A DNA stretch of 64,000 nucleotides, from the NCBI GenBank assembly GCA_029959085.1, contig JARWIR010000008.1:20632001-20696000 (forward strand), read 5' to 3'. Both the position numbers and the translations under genes were made by a program. This DNA comes from Nemophila menziesii (taxonomy: Eukaryota > Streptophyta > Magnoliopsida > Boraginales > Hydrophyllaceae). The notes beneath the pieces were generated by a model, which saw nothing but the letters and a program-made list of their open reading frames with translations, had not been told where the DNA came from and did not search any database. Shown in pieces: positions 1 to 10,420 of this stretch. How positions within the stretch are numbered: position 1 is the first letter of the stretch; every line of letters begins with the position of its first letter.

Positions 1-221
1 GCGAACTTAATCTAGACTTGAATTTATGAACTATTAATTATGTGTATATTTAGCATACGTGTGCATTTTTTCTTGAGTATTACTACATGAGACTTTTTAG
101 ATATTATGCTCTAGGATCATTCATTGTGTTCTGTTCTTCTCCTCCTAAATCTTCTTCTTTGACTACCCTATTGTTCTTTATCTTTATTGTATCGGGACGA
201 TACAACTTTGAGATGGGGTCT
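1..221. other. AT-rich sequence, nothing recognised
   Basis: No open frame or repeat boundary is visible before the LTR-like repeat that begins near 222. Confidence 0.4.
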
Positions 222-1756
222 TGATGTCTCTCCATTTGTGATGATTTATTCTTAGTTGGAGACATTATTTTAGGTGTATTTATTAGGTTATAGGTCGAAT
301 TTTACATGATTTAGTACACTTTCCTATTTCTTGTCTTGATTTAATTATTTATTATTTTTAGAGCATATTGGGTTTAATTGTGAAAATTTAAAGATATATG
401 GTAATTAATTAGATGACAAGTTAATTCTAAGAGCTAAGGGAAAGAGGATAAACATGGAAATTGGAGATAAAGGAAACAAATATGAAAAAGGAAAAGATAA
501 AGTTGCCAAATAAATCTGAATTCCAACACCTACGACCATGAAAGTTATCATAACTCGAGATTGGATAGGAATTTGGATGAATGGTCTGAAGAAAAGTGAA
601 AGAGATTTCCGAGACGATCAGTTTCAACTATTGGAACGTGTCAAACAGGTAAGTATTGAAACAGTTACGGCCAAATAAAACAACATCAGAATCTTACCTT
701 TTCTATATTTTAGGGTTACGAATTTGAGTTGGGATTGGAGTCCAATACCTATCTTCTACTCCAAGAAACGTTTTAGGGTTTCCTATACCCTATAAATACA
801 CCCTCTTATCAGAAGAAACACATCCTTGGCTAGTCCTTAAGCCAGGAAGAAGCTTACAACAAGAAGTGAAGTCTGGAAGGAGTTGAACACCATATTATGT
901 CATCTTCAACCTTCAAATATGTAATTCTTTTCTTTTCTTTCTTTAGTATGAATTAAATAAATTTAGCTTGAGATTTAGTATATATGTATGAACCCTAGTT
1001 ATTTCTATCTGATTTGGAATACTATCGTATTTAATTTGAATTCATGTTTTATTCTCTAATGTGTTTTGATTTATTGTCTGTTTTCCTTGCAGTGCGCAAC
1101 GTATAGGATTACCTTAATAGTAGTTAGATGGTCGCCCGAAAGGGGTGTCTAATTATTGAAACACCACATAACGTCTAGTGTCCGATATTGGTCCTGACAA
1201 CACCGATTCTAACTCATTAGTCACTGGGGTATGTTTTAACGACCATATCACCAATTGAAGGAATTGTTTTGCTTAGGGCCTTGGTAGCGCTTGATAACCC
1301 TAGGTTTAAACTACCTCGTGGTTGTGTCGTAGCCCCCTTAGTCGCTCTCAAGGTCTAAAGGAATGGGAATTTAGAATCATGATTATTGCATACTACATGA
1401 TTCACCCTTACATGCTAGAATAAACAAGACTAGTGGGGATTACTTGCTACTATCTCGAGCTAAACTATCATAATATCTTCTTCTCTTTTATTTACTTTTC
1501 TGTCTTTAAATTTATTAGTCTAATTTTCTATTTCTTAAAATCAAACAAAAATCTCTTTTCGTTTATTTTCTTGTGTATTAATCTGATCTAGCTTTCATAT
1601 CTGCACTTGATAATTCGCATAAGTTCTTCCTAATCTTCGTAGTCTCTGAAGAACAAATTCTATTTATCATTAAAACTTGCATACGTCCTGTATACTTGCA
1701 GAACTGTGCTCAGCCTAGGGTGTTTATTTGCGTTTATTTTATCCATTATTTTATCA
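222..1756 (+). repeat. LTR-like repeat, copy 1
   Basis: This is one of three related sequences of about 1.5-1.75 kb; the others lie at 47814-49562 and 50554-52044. Each starts TGATGTCTC, has a shared middle section and a CTATAAATACA promoter-like motif (here near 788), and ends near TTTTATCA or TTTTATAACA. The TG...CA termini, the internal TATA box and the multiple diverged copies suggest LTRs of a Ty3/gypsy-type element. I see no flanking gag-pol and no matching 5-bp target duplication, so this may be a solo or broken LTR. Boundaries are approximate. Confidence 0.5.
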
Positions 1757-2454
1757 CGCCCTAGGCGACACCAGGGTACAAGGCTTGAACCTTCCCGTAA
1801 CATGGGTAACCTAGTTTTGATTTACCTGATAATATACATGGGGATGCGTGTATATCCCCGTTGGATTAGTCGTGGTACGCGTAAACTAGTCTGAATCACC
1901 CACCTACCCAAAAAAATAAAATAAAATAAAAAGATATTCGTATGGTATTACCTGATGTACGGGTTTTAAACTGAGTCCCTCCCTGAACCCGAAAATTTTA
2001 TAATACGTCAGTGTAATTTTGTCCCAAAAAATAATTAGTCTCCTCTGAACATTTATGTAAAACGTGTATGATTTAAAAAACTCATAAGGTATTAATGGCT
2101 TAGTGGTTTAGGAAATTTACACTTTAGCATGCAAAAAAGAGGTTAGGTGTTCAAATCTTAGCAAATAATTTATCATTTTTCCAAATAGAGATTTATGTTA
2201 TAAATTTGTCAATTTTCATAAAACTTATTTATTTATTTATTTATTTATTATTTGTATTACTCTAATAAAATTATAGTGTTTATTTTGTATAAATGATTTA
2301 TTTTTGATATTTATACATTAAAATATTAGTATAACATATAGTATATTAATATATATATATATATGTAATGATATATATAAATTAAGTGTATATAATGATG
2401 TTGGTTTACATATTTTTGGGTAACTAGGAACGGGTAAACTCATCAATTTAAAAA

Positions 2455-2645
2455 GAGTAATGATATTTGTCACCCTTTTTGTATCACCCTTTTATCACCT
2501 CCTACGTGTATGCCTACATGTACCAATGAATTGATTTCTCTATCTTATTAAATTTTTCTCTATCTTCTATTCAAGGAAATCAAAACATATATATAGAAGG
2601 GTGATAAAAGGGTGACATGAAAAGGGGTGACATATATCATTACTC
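2455..2645 (+). mobile_element. 191-bp MULE-type MITE, copy 1
   Basis: The element starts GAGTAATGATAT and ends with the near-perfect inverse ATATCATTACTC. GTCACCC motifs follow in both arms. It is flanked by a perfect 9-bp duplication, ATTTAAAAA, at 2446-2454 and 2646-2654. A 9-bp target duplication is typical of Mutator-like elements. Copies lie at 27054-27244 (opposite orientation) and 42988-43179. It inserted into the left target duplication of the MULE at 2656, so it is the younger of the two. Confidence 0.85.
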
Positions 2646-2655
2646 ATTTAAAAAA

Positions 2656-4579
2656 GGGTGAATGTCCAATAACCACCTGCCACCTTAGCCACTTGCCCAT
2701 AAAAGGCACTTAAGGTAAATATACCTTAATGCCCTTAGCCCAATTACCACCTGCCACCTTAGCCACTTGCCCATAAAAGGCACTTAAGGTAAATATACCT
2801 TAATGCTTACTGCTGTCTACTGCTGCTGCCAAGGGCGAGTAGTGGACTTGTGCAAGTACAATTTTTGTCAAGGGCGAGTAATGGGAGTGTTTCCCACAAC
2901 TCGTGCAAATACACTTTTGTACTGTATGGGCTAATGTTGAGTAATGTGAGTGTTTCCCACAACTCGTGCAAGTACACTTTTTTACTTTATGGACTAATGT
3001 TGAGTAATGGGAGTGTTTCCCACAACTCGTGCAAGTACACTTTTGTACTGTATAGGCTAATGTTGAGTAATGGGAATGTTTCCCACAACTCGTGCAAGTA
3101 CACTTTTGTACTGTATGGGCTAATGTTGAGTAATGAGAGTGTTTCCCACAACTCGTGCAAGTACACTTTTGTACTGTATGGGCTAATGTTGAGTAATGGG
3201 AATGTTTCCCACAACTCGTGCAAGTACACTTTTGTACTTATAGGCTAATGTTGAGTAATGGGAATGTTTCCCAACACTCGTGCAAGTACAAAAGTGTACT
3301 TGCGGGCTAATGTTGTTGAGTAATGGGAATACAGGTGAGAACCAAAGCCTCGACCAACCAAATAGACCAATAACAATGGCTAGGATCTACCCATATATTG
3401 AATTAACAATCTGACTAGAGCAAAAAATGGACATCGTAACCCACAGAGGGCAATGCCTCCCTAACAGCTTGTGAAAGAAACATGATCATTTGGTTCATTA
3501 TTTATAAATACTAATTCTTATATATTCATTATTATGTCCTTGTAGATAGGGTAAACAATTAGGTTTAGTCCATTATATTTTCTTCAATTTAAATACAGAC
3601 TTGCCAATAAATGCCATTCATCATGAGACACACCTTCCTACTAAAGCATTAGTGCAACCAGAACCAAGCTCACAAAGCTCTTAATCTAAGGGGTATAAAC
3701 CCTTTAATTCTACTCCTAAAATTCCTCTGAAAAACAAACACCTAAAAAATATCAGCAGCCAGGCCATCTCCACCCGTGGGCTCAAATTGCCACTGAGATA
3801 ACATAAAAAAAAAATGCCTCAGAATTGCAGAATAGACATCAAGATTTCTCTCAAAACCATTCAGTCACGAAAGATGGTGTTCTTTATAATTCATTTCCTT
3901 ACAGGCATTTTTACAAACAGTTACTAAACAAAAACAATTTTAAAAACTATAAAATTAACAAAAAAGAATAAATGTTTTTCTCATGGCCAGTCCCAAATGG
4001 TAAACGCAGAAACTCTACTCCCATAGGGCTATAGGATATGACAACGCTCACTCCTCTTCGAATTAATAGCTAAGCTATAAATCAATAAATAGGAATGGCT
4101 TTTTATTGCGACTTCACAATTTTGAGTTATACGAGTATTTGTATAGTTACAACTCGTCCCAATTATCTTGTGAAATGTTGCATAAATAATTATTAACAAT
4201 CTAAAAACTCAGACATCTTGGTGGAAAAATAATGATCAAATGGATTTGTTAAATATCCATCAAGAGTAGCAAATATTTTACTTGCATCAACGGCCAATTT
4301 TTATATAAAATATATAAATTATAAAATTGTATTTTGATGAAAAGTCAGAAGTAGCTGGTAAATAATCACATTGAAAATATCAGTGGAAATCCGATTTTTT
4401 TTCATGACGATGATGAAGAGAGATGAATGAGATAGAGAGAGACAGACTAATAAGCGGACGGCGGGGTGAGGGGGTAAAATAGGAAATAAAAAAAAAGAGT
4501 GCCTTTTATGGGCAAGAAGAAAGCGGTAGGGGTGAGGGGGCATTAATTCTAATTTGAGGTGTTTCTTGGGCAATAATCC
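2656..4579. mobile_element. Non-autonomous MULE-like element
   Basis: It is flanked by the perfect 9-bp duplication TTTAAAAAA (2647-2655 and 4580-4588). The ends are imperfect inverted repeats: the left reads GG...ATGTCCAATAACCACCT and the right, inverted, reads GG...TTGCCCAAGAAACACCT. A shared subterminal motif, TTGCCCATAAAAGGCACT, occurs near 2693 and inverted near 4498. Inside are a 74-bp direct repeat (2672-2806), a 63-bp minisatellite (2876-3320) and about 1 kb of unidentified sequence (3330-4400) that could be captured host DNA. There is no transposase reading frame. Confidence 0.7.
2876..3320. repeat. 63-bp minisatellite, about 7 units
   Basis: The GAGTAATG landmark recurs at 2876, 2939, 3002, 3065, 3128, 3191, 3253 and 3318. 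Spacing is exactly 63 bp until the last two units (62 and 65). Because 63 is a multiple of three, both strands stay open and give repetitive frames; these are an artefact of the period and not evidence of a protein. The last unit contains a local inverted repeat, GCAAGTACA...TGTACTTGC, near 3283-3303. Confidence 0.9.
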
Positions 4580-4799
4580 TTTAAAAAACAAAAAACGTAA
4601 TGACGGTTAGGTGTTCAAATCTTAGCAAATACTTTATCATTTTTCCAAATAGAGATTTATGTTATAAATTTGTCAATTTTCATAAAACTTATTTATTTAT
4701 TTATTATTTGTATTACTCTAATAAAATTATAGTGTTTATTTTGTATAAATGATTTATTTCTGATATTTATACATTAAAATATTAGTATAACATATAGTA

Positions 4800-4804
<5 letters not shown>

Positions 4805-4853
<49 letters not shown>
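4805..4853. repeat. (TA)n microsatellite
   Basis: A TA run sits in the second copy of the internal duplication. The same position in the first copy (near 2348) has only a short TA run, so the array expanded after the duplication. Confidence 0.8.
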
Positions 4854-4855
<2 letters not shown>

Positions 4856-4992
4856 TAATGATATTATATAAATTAAGTGTATATAATGATGTTGGTTTAC
4901 ATATTTTTGGGTAACTAGGAACGGGTAAACTCATCAATTTAAAAAACAAAAAACGTAATGACGTTGAATTTACATTTGGACATTGCTAGTTA

Positions 4993-5249
4993 CTCCCTCC
5001 GTTTTTAAAAGGTTGTCACATTTGTTTTTGCACATAAATTAAGAAATATCATTTATTATACATGTAATTACTAAAATGTTATCCGTAAAGTGTCTTGATA
5101 TCTTAAATATTTATTAGAAACATAAAATATTTAATTTAGGGATAAAAATGGTATAAATAAATGAAAAAGTGTCTTGATTTTTTAAAGTGACAACATTTTT
5201 GGAACAACTATTTTTAGTATAAGTGACAACTTTTTAGAAACGGAGAAAG
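4993..5249. mobile_element. Stowaway MITE
   Basis: The termini are CTCCCTCCGTTTTTAAAAGG and its degraded inverse TTTTTAGAAACGGAGAAAG. The element is flanked by TA on both sides, the Tc1/Mariner target duplication. CTCCCTCCGT is the classic plant Stowaway terminus. It is 257 bp, has no coding capacity, and is nested in the hAT-like element. Confidence 0.85.
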
Positions 5250-5359
5250 TATATGTTAATGTGTTATATTTTTACCTTAAAAAATTTCGGGAAGTGTTGA
5301 CTCTCGCATTTCTATATATTTCAAGTCACCCCTCAAATTAGTTCCTGGATCCGCCCGTC

Positions 5360-5866
5360 CCGATTATAATAGATAATTAGGTGGATTTGTCATTCTAAAA
5401 GTAAATAAGAATAGGTAGAGTGATTCAAATTCTTACGATACAGAATTATATATTGGTAGACCAGTTGTTCTATCATATGAAAATAAGCCAAAAATGCTTC
5501 ACAGTATTTGGACGTACATGCTTGACAACTAAGGTTAAAGACGAAGCATGAGTTATGAACTTATAGATCGACCCGTGAATGAATATACTAAATATATTCA
5601 ATATTACAAAATGTAAGTGTAACCTCCAAATACATGATGACAAAGTGTAAATCAAATCCATAGATATTGTATTTCAAACACATCAATACAATGGCTACTA
5701 TACCAGCTGGACCTACATACCTATAGGTTATTGGGTATATTATATGTTTCTACTCATTACCTAATATTCCACTTGTTTACTATATAGTAGTGACTGCACA
5801 GCTTAAAGATAGATCATGATAGGTGAGGAAGGTAGTATAAACATTGAGTTGAATAGAGAGTACTGA
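5360..5866 (+). promoter_or_regulatory. Upstream region of the thionin-like gene
   Basis: About 500 bp separate the nest from the thionin-like start codon. A TATA-like TACTATATAGTAG lies near 5779. Nothing else is recognisable. Confidence 0.3.
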
Positions 5867-6326
5867 ATGGAGTTTAATATGAAGTTAATTAGGGCAGTAG
5901 TGGTAGTTGTAATGGTTATAGGGGAAGCGGGGCAGTGTTATAGTACTTCTTCATTTAGTGATTGTTATGCTAAATGTTTTCTTTTTTGCATGATTGATCC
6001 TTCTCAAACTCTTTGTACTTGTTCTACTAGTTGCTTAAAGAATTGTATCTTCCCAGTACCAACTACTACTCCAGCTCAAGAAGAAGAAGATTCAAATAAA
6101 GATAATGAAAAGTATTGTACACTTGGTTGTGCATTCTCTATGTGCTCGGCAGTTAGCTCTCACAAAAAACCAAGTAACTCTCTCTCTCTCTCTCACTCAC
6201 TCTCTCTCTCTCTCTCTCTCTCTTAAACATACAATATTATAATTACCTTTGGTTTGGTATGCAGATGTTTCTCAAGTTGCTAATTGTGTGGGATCATGTT
6301 CAAATACATGCACAAACACCTACTAA
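5867..6326 (+). CDS. Thionin-like cysteine-rich secreted peptide
   Basis: There are two exons, 5867-6173 and 6265-6326, giving 122 residues. The donor is CCAA|GTAACT and the acceptor TATGCAG|ATG; the phase is kept and the second exon ends in TAA. The N-terminus has a hydrophobic signal peptide (VVVVVMVIGEAGQC). The mature part has Cys-x3-Cys-x3-Cys spacing, a CTCSTSC cluster, a second Cys cluster after an acidic linker, and a third Cys-x3-Cys-x3-Cys in exon 2. This fits the plant thionin-like family (small secreted proteins) more than classical thionins. A second ATG four codons downstream is an equally good start. The role is unknown; defence or reproductive signalling are typical guesses for the family. 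The intron is 91 bp and begins with a (CT)n run. Confidence 0.8.
6180..6224 (+). repeat. (CT)n microsatellite in thionin-like intron
   Basis: The CT run begins a few bases after the GT donor and fills half of the 91-bp intron. If the intron were retained, the frame would read on into a Leu/Ser repeat. Confidence 0.85.
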
Positions 6327-7238
6327 TCACCTGAAGGGAAGGGAAAGAATTTCATTGCAATCTTATTTGTCCGGACCATTTCTTGATTAATCGATTGATT
6401 CTGCATCATTTCTAAACAAAATTTGAATTTCATTTTGTATCTAATCAAAATTGTATGTAATTGGTACATTTCTCCGTTCTGCTTAATTAAGGAATTAATT
6501 GTGCTTCTCATATTTATATTCTTCTCTCTAAATGGATGGGATGAGACGGTCAAATTGGCTTTTAGTTGGACGGACTTGATAATTAGACTGTCATTGTGCT
6601 TCTTCACCCGTGAACAAATAGCATGTGGTGATGGGTCAGGCTACTTTTACACATATTCTTACACGTCAATCTGAACCATCTAATTGCCACCATATCCGAA
6701 GTAGTTTAGTTTTTCATTTTTTTTTTCAAAAGATGCATAATACTATATTGGATATTATAACGAAAAAGAAAATGAAAAAAGAAAAAGAAAAGGCAGAGTA
6801 ATAATTCTACGAGACAAAGAAAAGAAAAATAAGGTAAAAAATTAAATCCAATCTCAACACTTTAAAAATATTAAAATATTTAAAATCTTTTGTGAGAGAA
6901 ATCGAAAAACAATAGGATTAGAATTCTAACCGTAATTAATGGAAACACCATTATGAAAACACTATTAAAACTGAACTCGATTAAATCGACATTCACAAAT
7001 TACAGTGATAGTAATTATCGCCTAACTTTTTGAAATACTATTAAAATCGATGGTATTAATTTGGTGTCCAGGAAAAACTAGAAGGATAATGTGATTGAAA
7101 AGGTGACTAAGGTAAAAACCAATTGTCACTTACTAACAACAAAAACTAATAAACATGCAGAAAAACACAAAAAAGGTTTGAGAAACAATTTTAACGGGTT
7201 TGATCCTTGATTTTTAACTGATATATACATTCCAAGTC
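6327..7238. other. Intergenic, 3' flank of thionin-like gene
   Basis: AT-rich, with no supported gene. The first 200-300 bp probably hold the 3'UTR. Confidence 0.4.
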
Positions 7239-7246
7239 ACTGGTCC

Positions 7247-7746
7247 CACGGGCAGAGCCAGGATTTGTTGTTAGGGGGGGGGGGCAAGGGCATTCGGGGC
7301 ATCGCCCTCGGAAAAGAATTTAAAATTTCTTTTTGCACGGCAGGTCCATATATTATGCAAAAATTGCAAAATAAGTCCTTATCTTGTAAAATATTACACT
7401 ATAAATCGCTAGATTATGTAAAAATTGGACTGTAAGTCTTCATATAAAAAATTTTAAAATTATTTATCTTATAATATACAAAATAAAATTTAATTTACTA
7501 TTAAAAATTAAAATATCTATATATATAAAATAATTATAAGACTAATAAATATATTTTAAAAATTTGGTGGACTAAAATGAATATTTTAAAAGTTTAGGGA
7601 GAAGGCGAATATATAATATATATTTATTTATTTTGTTTATTTTGTTTATAAAGGATATTTTTTTAAGTAATTTTTAAAAAAAAATCAAGGGGGGTCATGC
7701 CCCCCCCCCCTCCCCAACCCAAACCTTTAACGTGGCTCCGCCACTG
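7247..7746. mobile_element. hAT MITE, 500 bp
   Basis: The ends are CACGGGCAGAGCCAGG and GTGGCTCCGCCACTG, imperfect inverted repeats of the CAGTGGCGGAGCCA type. A perfect 8-bp duplication, ACTGGTCC, flanks the element at 7239-7246 and 7747-7754, as expected for hAT. A G run near 7275 and a C run near 7700 form an inner inverted repeat. It has no coding capacity. Confidence 0.85.
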
Positions 7747-7754
7747 ACTGGTCC

Positions 7755-8990
7755 ACCACCAACATATTTTAATACAATTAAGATTTATAAATTCAGAAGG
7801 AAGGGCATAAAAGTTGGCAAAAACTTGATGTTACATAGCTCATTCGCTCACGATATATTGGGAGTTGATATTGATCTGACACACAATCCATATATTACTA
7901 TTGTTGAAAGTGTAAATGATACTTGAATTAAACAGATGTCCGAATCGACTGGATTTACTCTAAAAAATAAGAAGTAACCTACTAAGCGACAATTGAGATG
8001 GACACTCAATTTTAATAAACAGACACACTACTTTTTTAGATTAACTTATCAAAACTTTATTCCAAAAGACCTCTCTTACTTCTATCTTCAAATATGTAAT
8101 CCACATATATATGGAATTTTTTCTTTCCAATAATTTTGACCGTGTTATAAATAAAATTAATAGCACAACAGGGGTTGAGGAATTTGTATAACCAAATTAA
8201 GTAGCTATTTTTTTTGGTTGAACAAATTGAGTAGCTAAAAAAAGTCTTCATGTCATGAAACATCTTCCCACCTGTTCAAGAATTCAAAAAATTAACTACG
8301 TGTTCTGTCGAAGGTTATACTTGAAAATGTTTAATTACTGAAAAAATTCCAAAATCTGCAGAAGCATCTTCCCACATGTTCTTTGATTCTCTCGCTTTTT
8401 TATGATACATCTAATAAGTTAAAACTAGAGTTATAAATAGTACGATTTATCATGTTATTATAGTATGATCACGGAAAAATGATCGTTGACCATTAGTATA
8501 TTATCATTAGTAACTTATGGAGTTTTTTATGATCTTTCTTTAGGTTATTGGAATAATGTTTTTTATACCATTTTCTATTCATCTGACTGAAATCTGCACC
8601 ATTAGTCCTAAGACTTCATTAGATGTTTATTCTATTTTTTCTAATTTGAAAAACAGAATTCAAGGATTGTATAGTATTTTCAGACACGGGTTATAACTAG
8701 TATATAAATATATAACATTACATAGTCTAAGAAAACAAAAATAAAATTAAAAAATATATATTTTAAGATAATAACATTTTTGTAAAATTAAAAATAAAGA
8801 GTAGCACCCAGTTAATTATACGAAGAATAAAATTATTTATAATTAACTATAGCTACAAAATTACTCCCAATTAAAACAAAAAATTAAAAAATTATAAAAA
8901 TACTCATACACCTACTAATTATTACTTTAATTATATATATCATTTAATTGTTATTATATTCACCATTTATTATATAATTTTTTATTATTT
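7755..8990. other. AT-rich intergenic sequence
   Basis: There are only short, unsupported open frames and no recognisable repeat ends. Confidence 0.4.
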
Positions 8991-8999
8991 TAAAGTCCG

Positions 9000-9172
9000 A
9001 CCCCATCACTGCCCTTACCACCCCTATCCCCACCCCCGCACCACCCCCCACCACCACCACCCACAACCACCACCACCACCAACCAACCACTTCCACCAAC
9101 CACCACCACCTCCACCCCACCACCACTACCAACATCACCACCACCACCACCACCACCACCACAAACTAATTC
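9000..9172. repeat. CCA/CAC-rich low-complexity block
   Basis: Nearly pure CCA triplets on the plus strand. The Gly/Val/Trp-rich minus-strand frames here are composition artefacts. A CACACGCGCGC motif follows at 9176, as it follows the CCA block at 42231-42352, which suggests the same repeat family. Confidence 0.8.
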
Positions 9173-9175
9173 AAT

Positions 9176-9430
9176 CACACGCGCGCATCCTGGATTTTTT
9201 TTTTAAAAAGAATCAGAAAAATAAAAAAATTGTATTTTTGAACGAGACAAATTAATATTCACGTCTATGGATTTTTTTGAATATATTTAAAAAATTAATT
9301 TTATTAAATTTTTTAAATTTTTAGAGTTTTTGTATATTTTTATTTTTCTTAATTTCGATATACCATTTTATTTGTTGCAACAACACCCGAAAATTGATTT
9401 GCTAACTCCACGAAACGCACGCGTCCGTGA
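9176..9430. repeat. CGCG-flanked inverted segment
   Basis: It begins CACACGCGCGCATCC and ends near 9430 with ACGCACGCGTCCGTGAATTT. The same CACGCGCGCGTCCGTGAA signature bounds the palindromes at 42366-42822 and 43487-43912. Here both arms are diverged. Confidence 0.45.
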
Positions 9431-9581
9431 ATTTTTTTAAAAAAAAAATCATAATTAATTCCAAAAAAGTCTGAAAATATAAAAAAAAAAAAAAAAAAAA
9501 AATCTGTGGCGGACCAAGTTCATATATACATATGTGAGTTTCTTGGATTTTTTTTTTTGTTCTTTTATTTCGATATTCAGT

Positions 9582-10350
9582 TTTATGTGTTCCTACAATA
9601 CACAAAAATATATTTATGTATTCTTGTATCACACAAAATCATAGAATCAATCTAAAACATTCACTTCTTTTACAAATTGTATTTCTCTATATTAATCGCA
9701 TATACCCTATTTTTACTCGTTTTTTACTATCTTTATGTATTATCTTTTCGTCCGACCTCCTTTGTTATTTTTTTAGTGTTGATGTAATACACGAAATAGT
9801 CACTTGTGTATTTCACTAACACACAAGTTCACTTTTTCTCTTCTAGTCAAGTCTCTTCCTGTCTGTGATTTTGTGTATCACATGAACACACAAACTGACT
9901 GTTTTGTGTAATGATATTATACACAAAAATAAAAAATCAGTCCCTAACTTGTCTCTTTTGAGTGTGCAACAAAACTTGTCCATTTTGTAATATATAATAT
10001 GATGTGGTATGTCATTTTGCGTGTTATAGCACTACACTAAACTAAATTTTCGTGTATACTTGTTGTAACACACAAAGTCACAGAAAATAAGAAAAAAGAC
10101 TAATATGATGCGTCATTTTGTTTGTTACATGAATACACGAAATAAAACATACATATCATCCAATATCTACGCATTCCTTTTTATTTTGTGTATTACATCA
10201 TTACACAAAATAGTCTATTTGTGTGTTCATGTAATAAACAAAATCACAGACATAAAGGGAAGGGGCTTGACTGGAAGAGAAAAAATGAATTTGTGTGTTG
10301 CTGTAATACACAAATGAGTGTTTTGTGTATTACATCAACGCACAAAATAA
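9582..10350. repeat. Array of paired short palindromes
   Basis: At least 13 copies of an imperfect palindrome of about 28 bp, roughly TTTTGTGTATTACAT followed by its inverse AATACACAAAAT, lie in 770 bp. Approximate starts are 9582, 9611, 9771, 9804, 9870, 9902, 10013, 10048, 10113, 10183, 10218, 10289 and 10319. Most come in pairs about 29-35 bp apart, separated by 70-190 bp of unrelated sequence. Subterminal repeats of a DNA transposon are one explanation; no termini were found. Confidence 0.65.
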
Positions 10351-10420
10351 CAAAAGGGGGTTGGACAAAAAGATAATACATCAAGATAGTTGAAAATGAG
10401 TTTAAATATGGTATATGCGA

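Larger units (their letters stand above)
1970..5359. mobile_element. Degenerate hAT-like element, host of a nest
   Basis: The outer parts (about 1970-2454 and 4583-5359) match the intact 759-bp element at 61972-62730. Shared landmarks are the CTGAAC...GTAA/GAAA start, the GGTTAGGTGTTC block, and an end in TCAAGxCxCCCCTCAA...GGATCCGCC. The left terminus is missing and the right terminus is degraded (GGATCCGCCCGT). About 335 bp inside it is tandemly duplicated: 2141-2454 plus 4583-4604, and 4605-4963. Three younger elements interrupt it: 2455-2645, 2656-4579 and 4993-5249. No transposase is encoded, so it is non-autonomous. Confidence 0.65.

Noticed and set aside
2850..3248. Long open frames on both strands with a repeated 21-residue unit
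   Set aside because: They arise from a 63-bp tandem repeat. The two strands are equally open and there is no gene context.
8944..9178. Gly/Val/Trp-rich minus-strand frames
   Set aside because: Pure consequence of CCA triplets. No start context, domain or conserved pattern.
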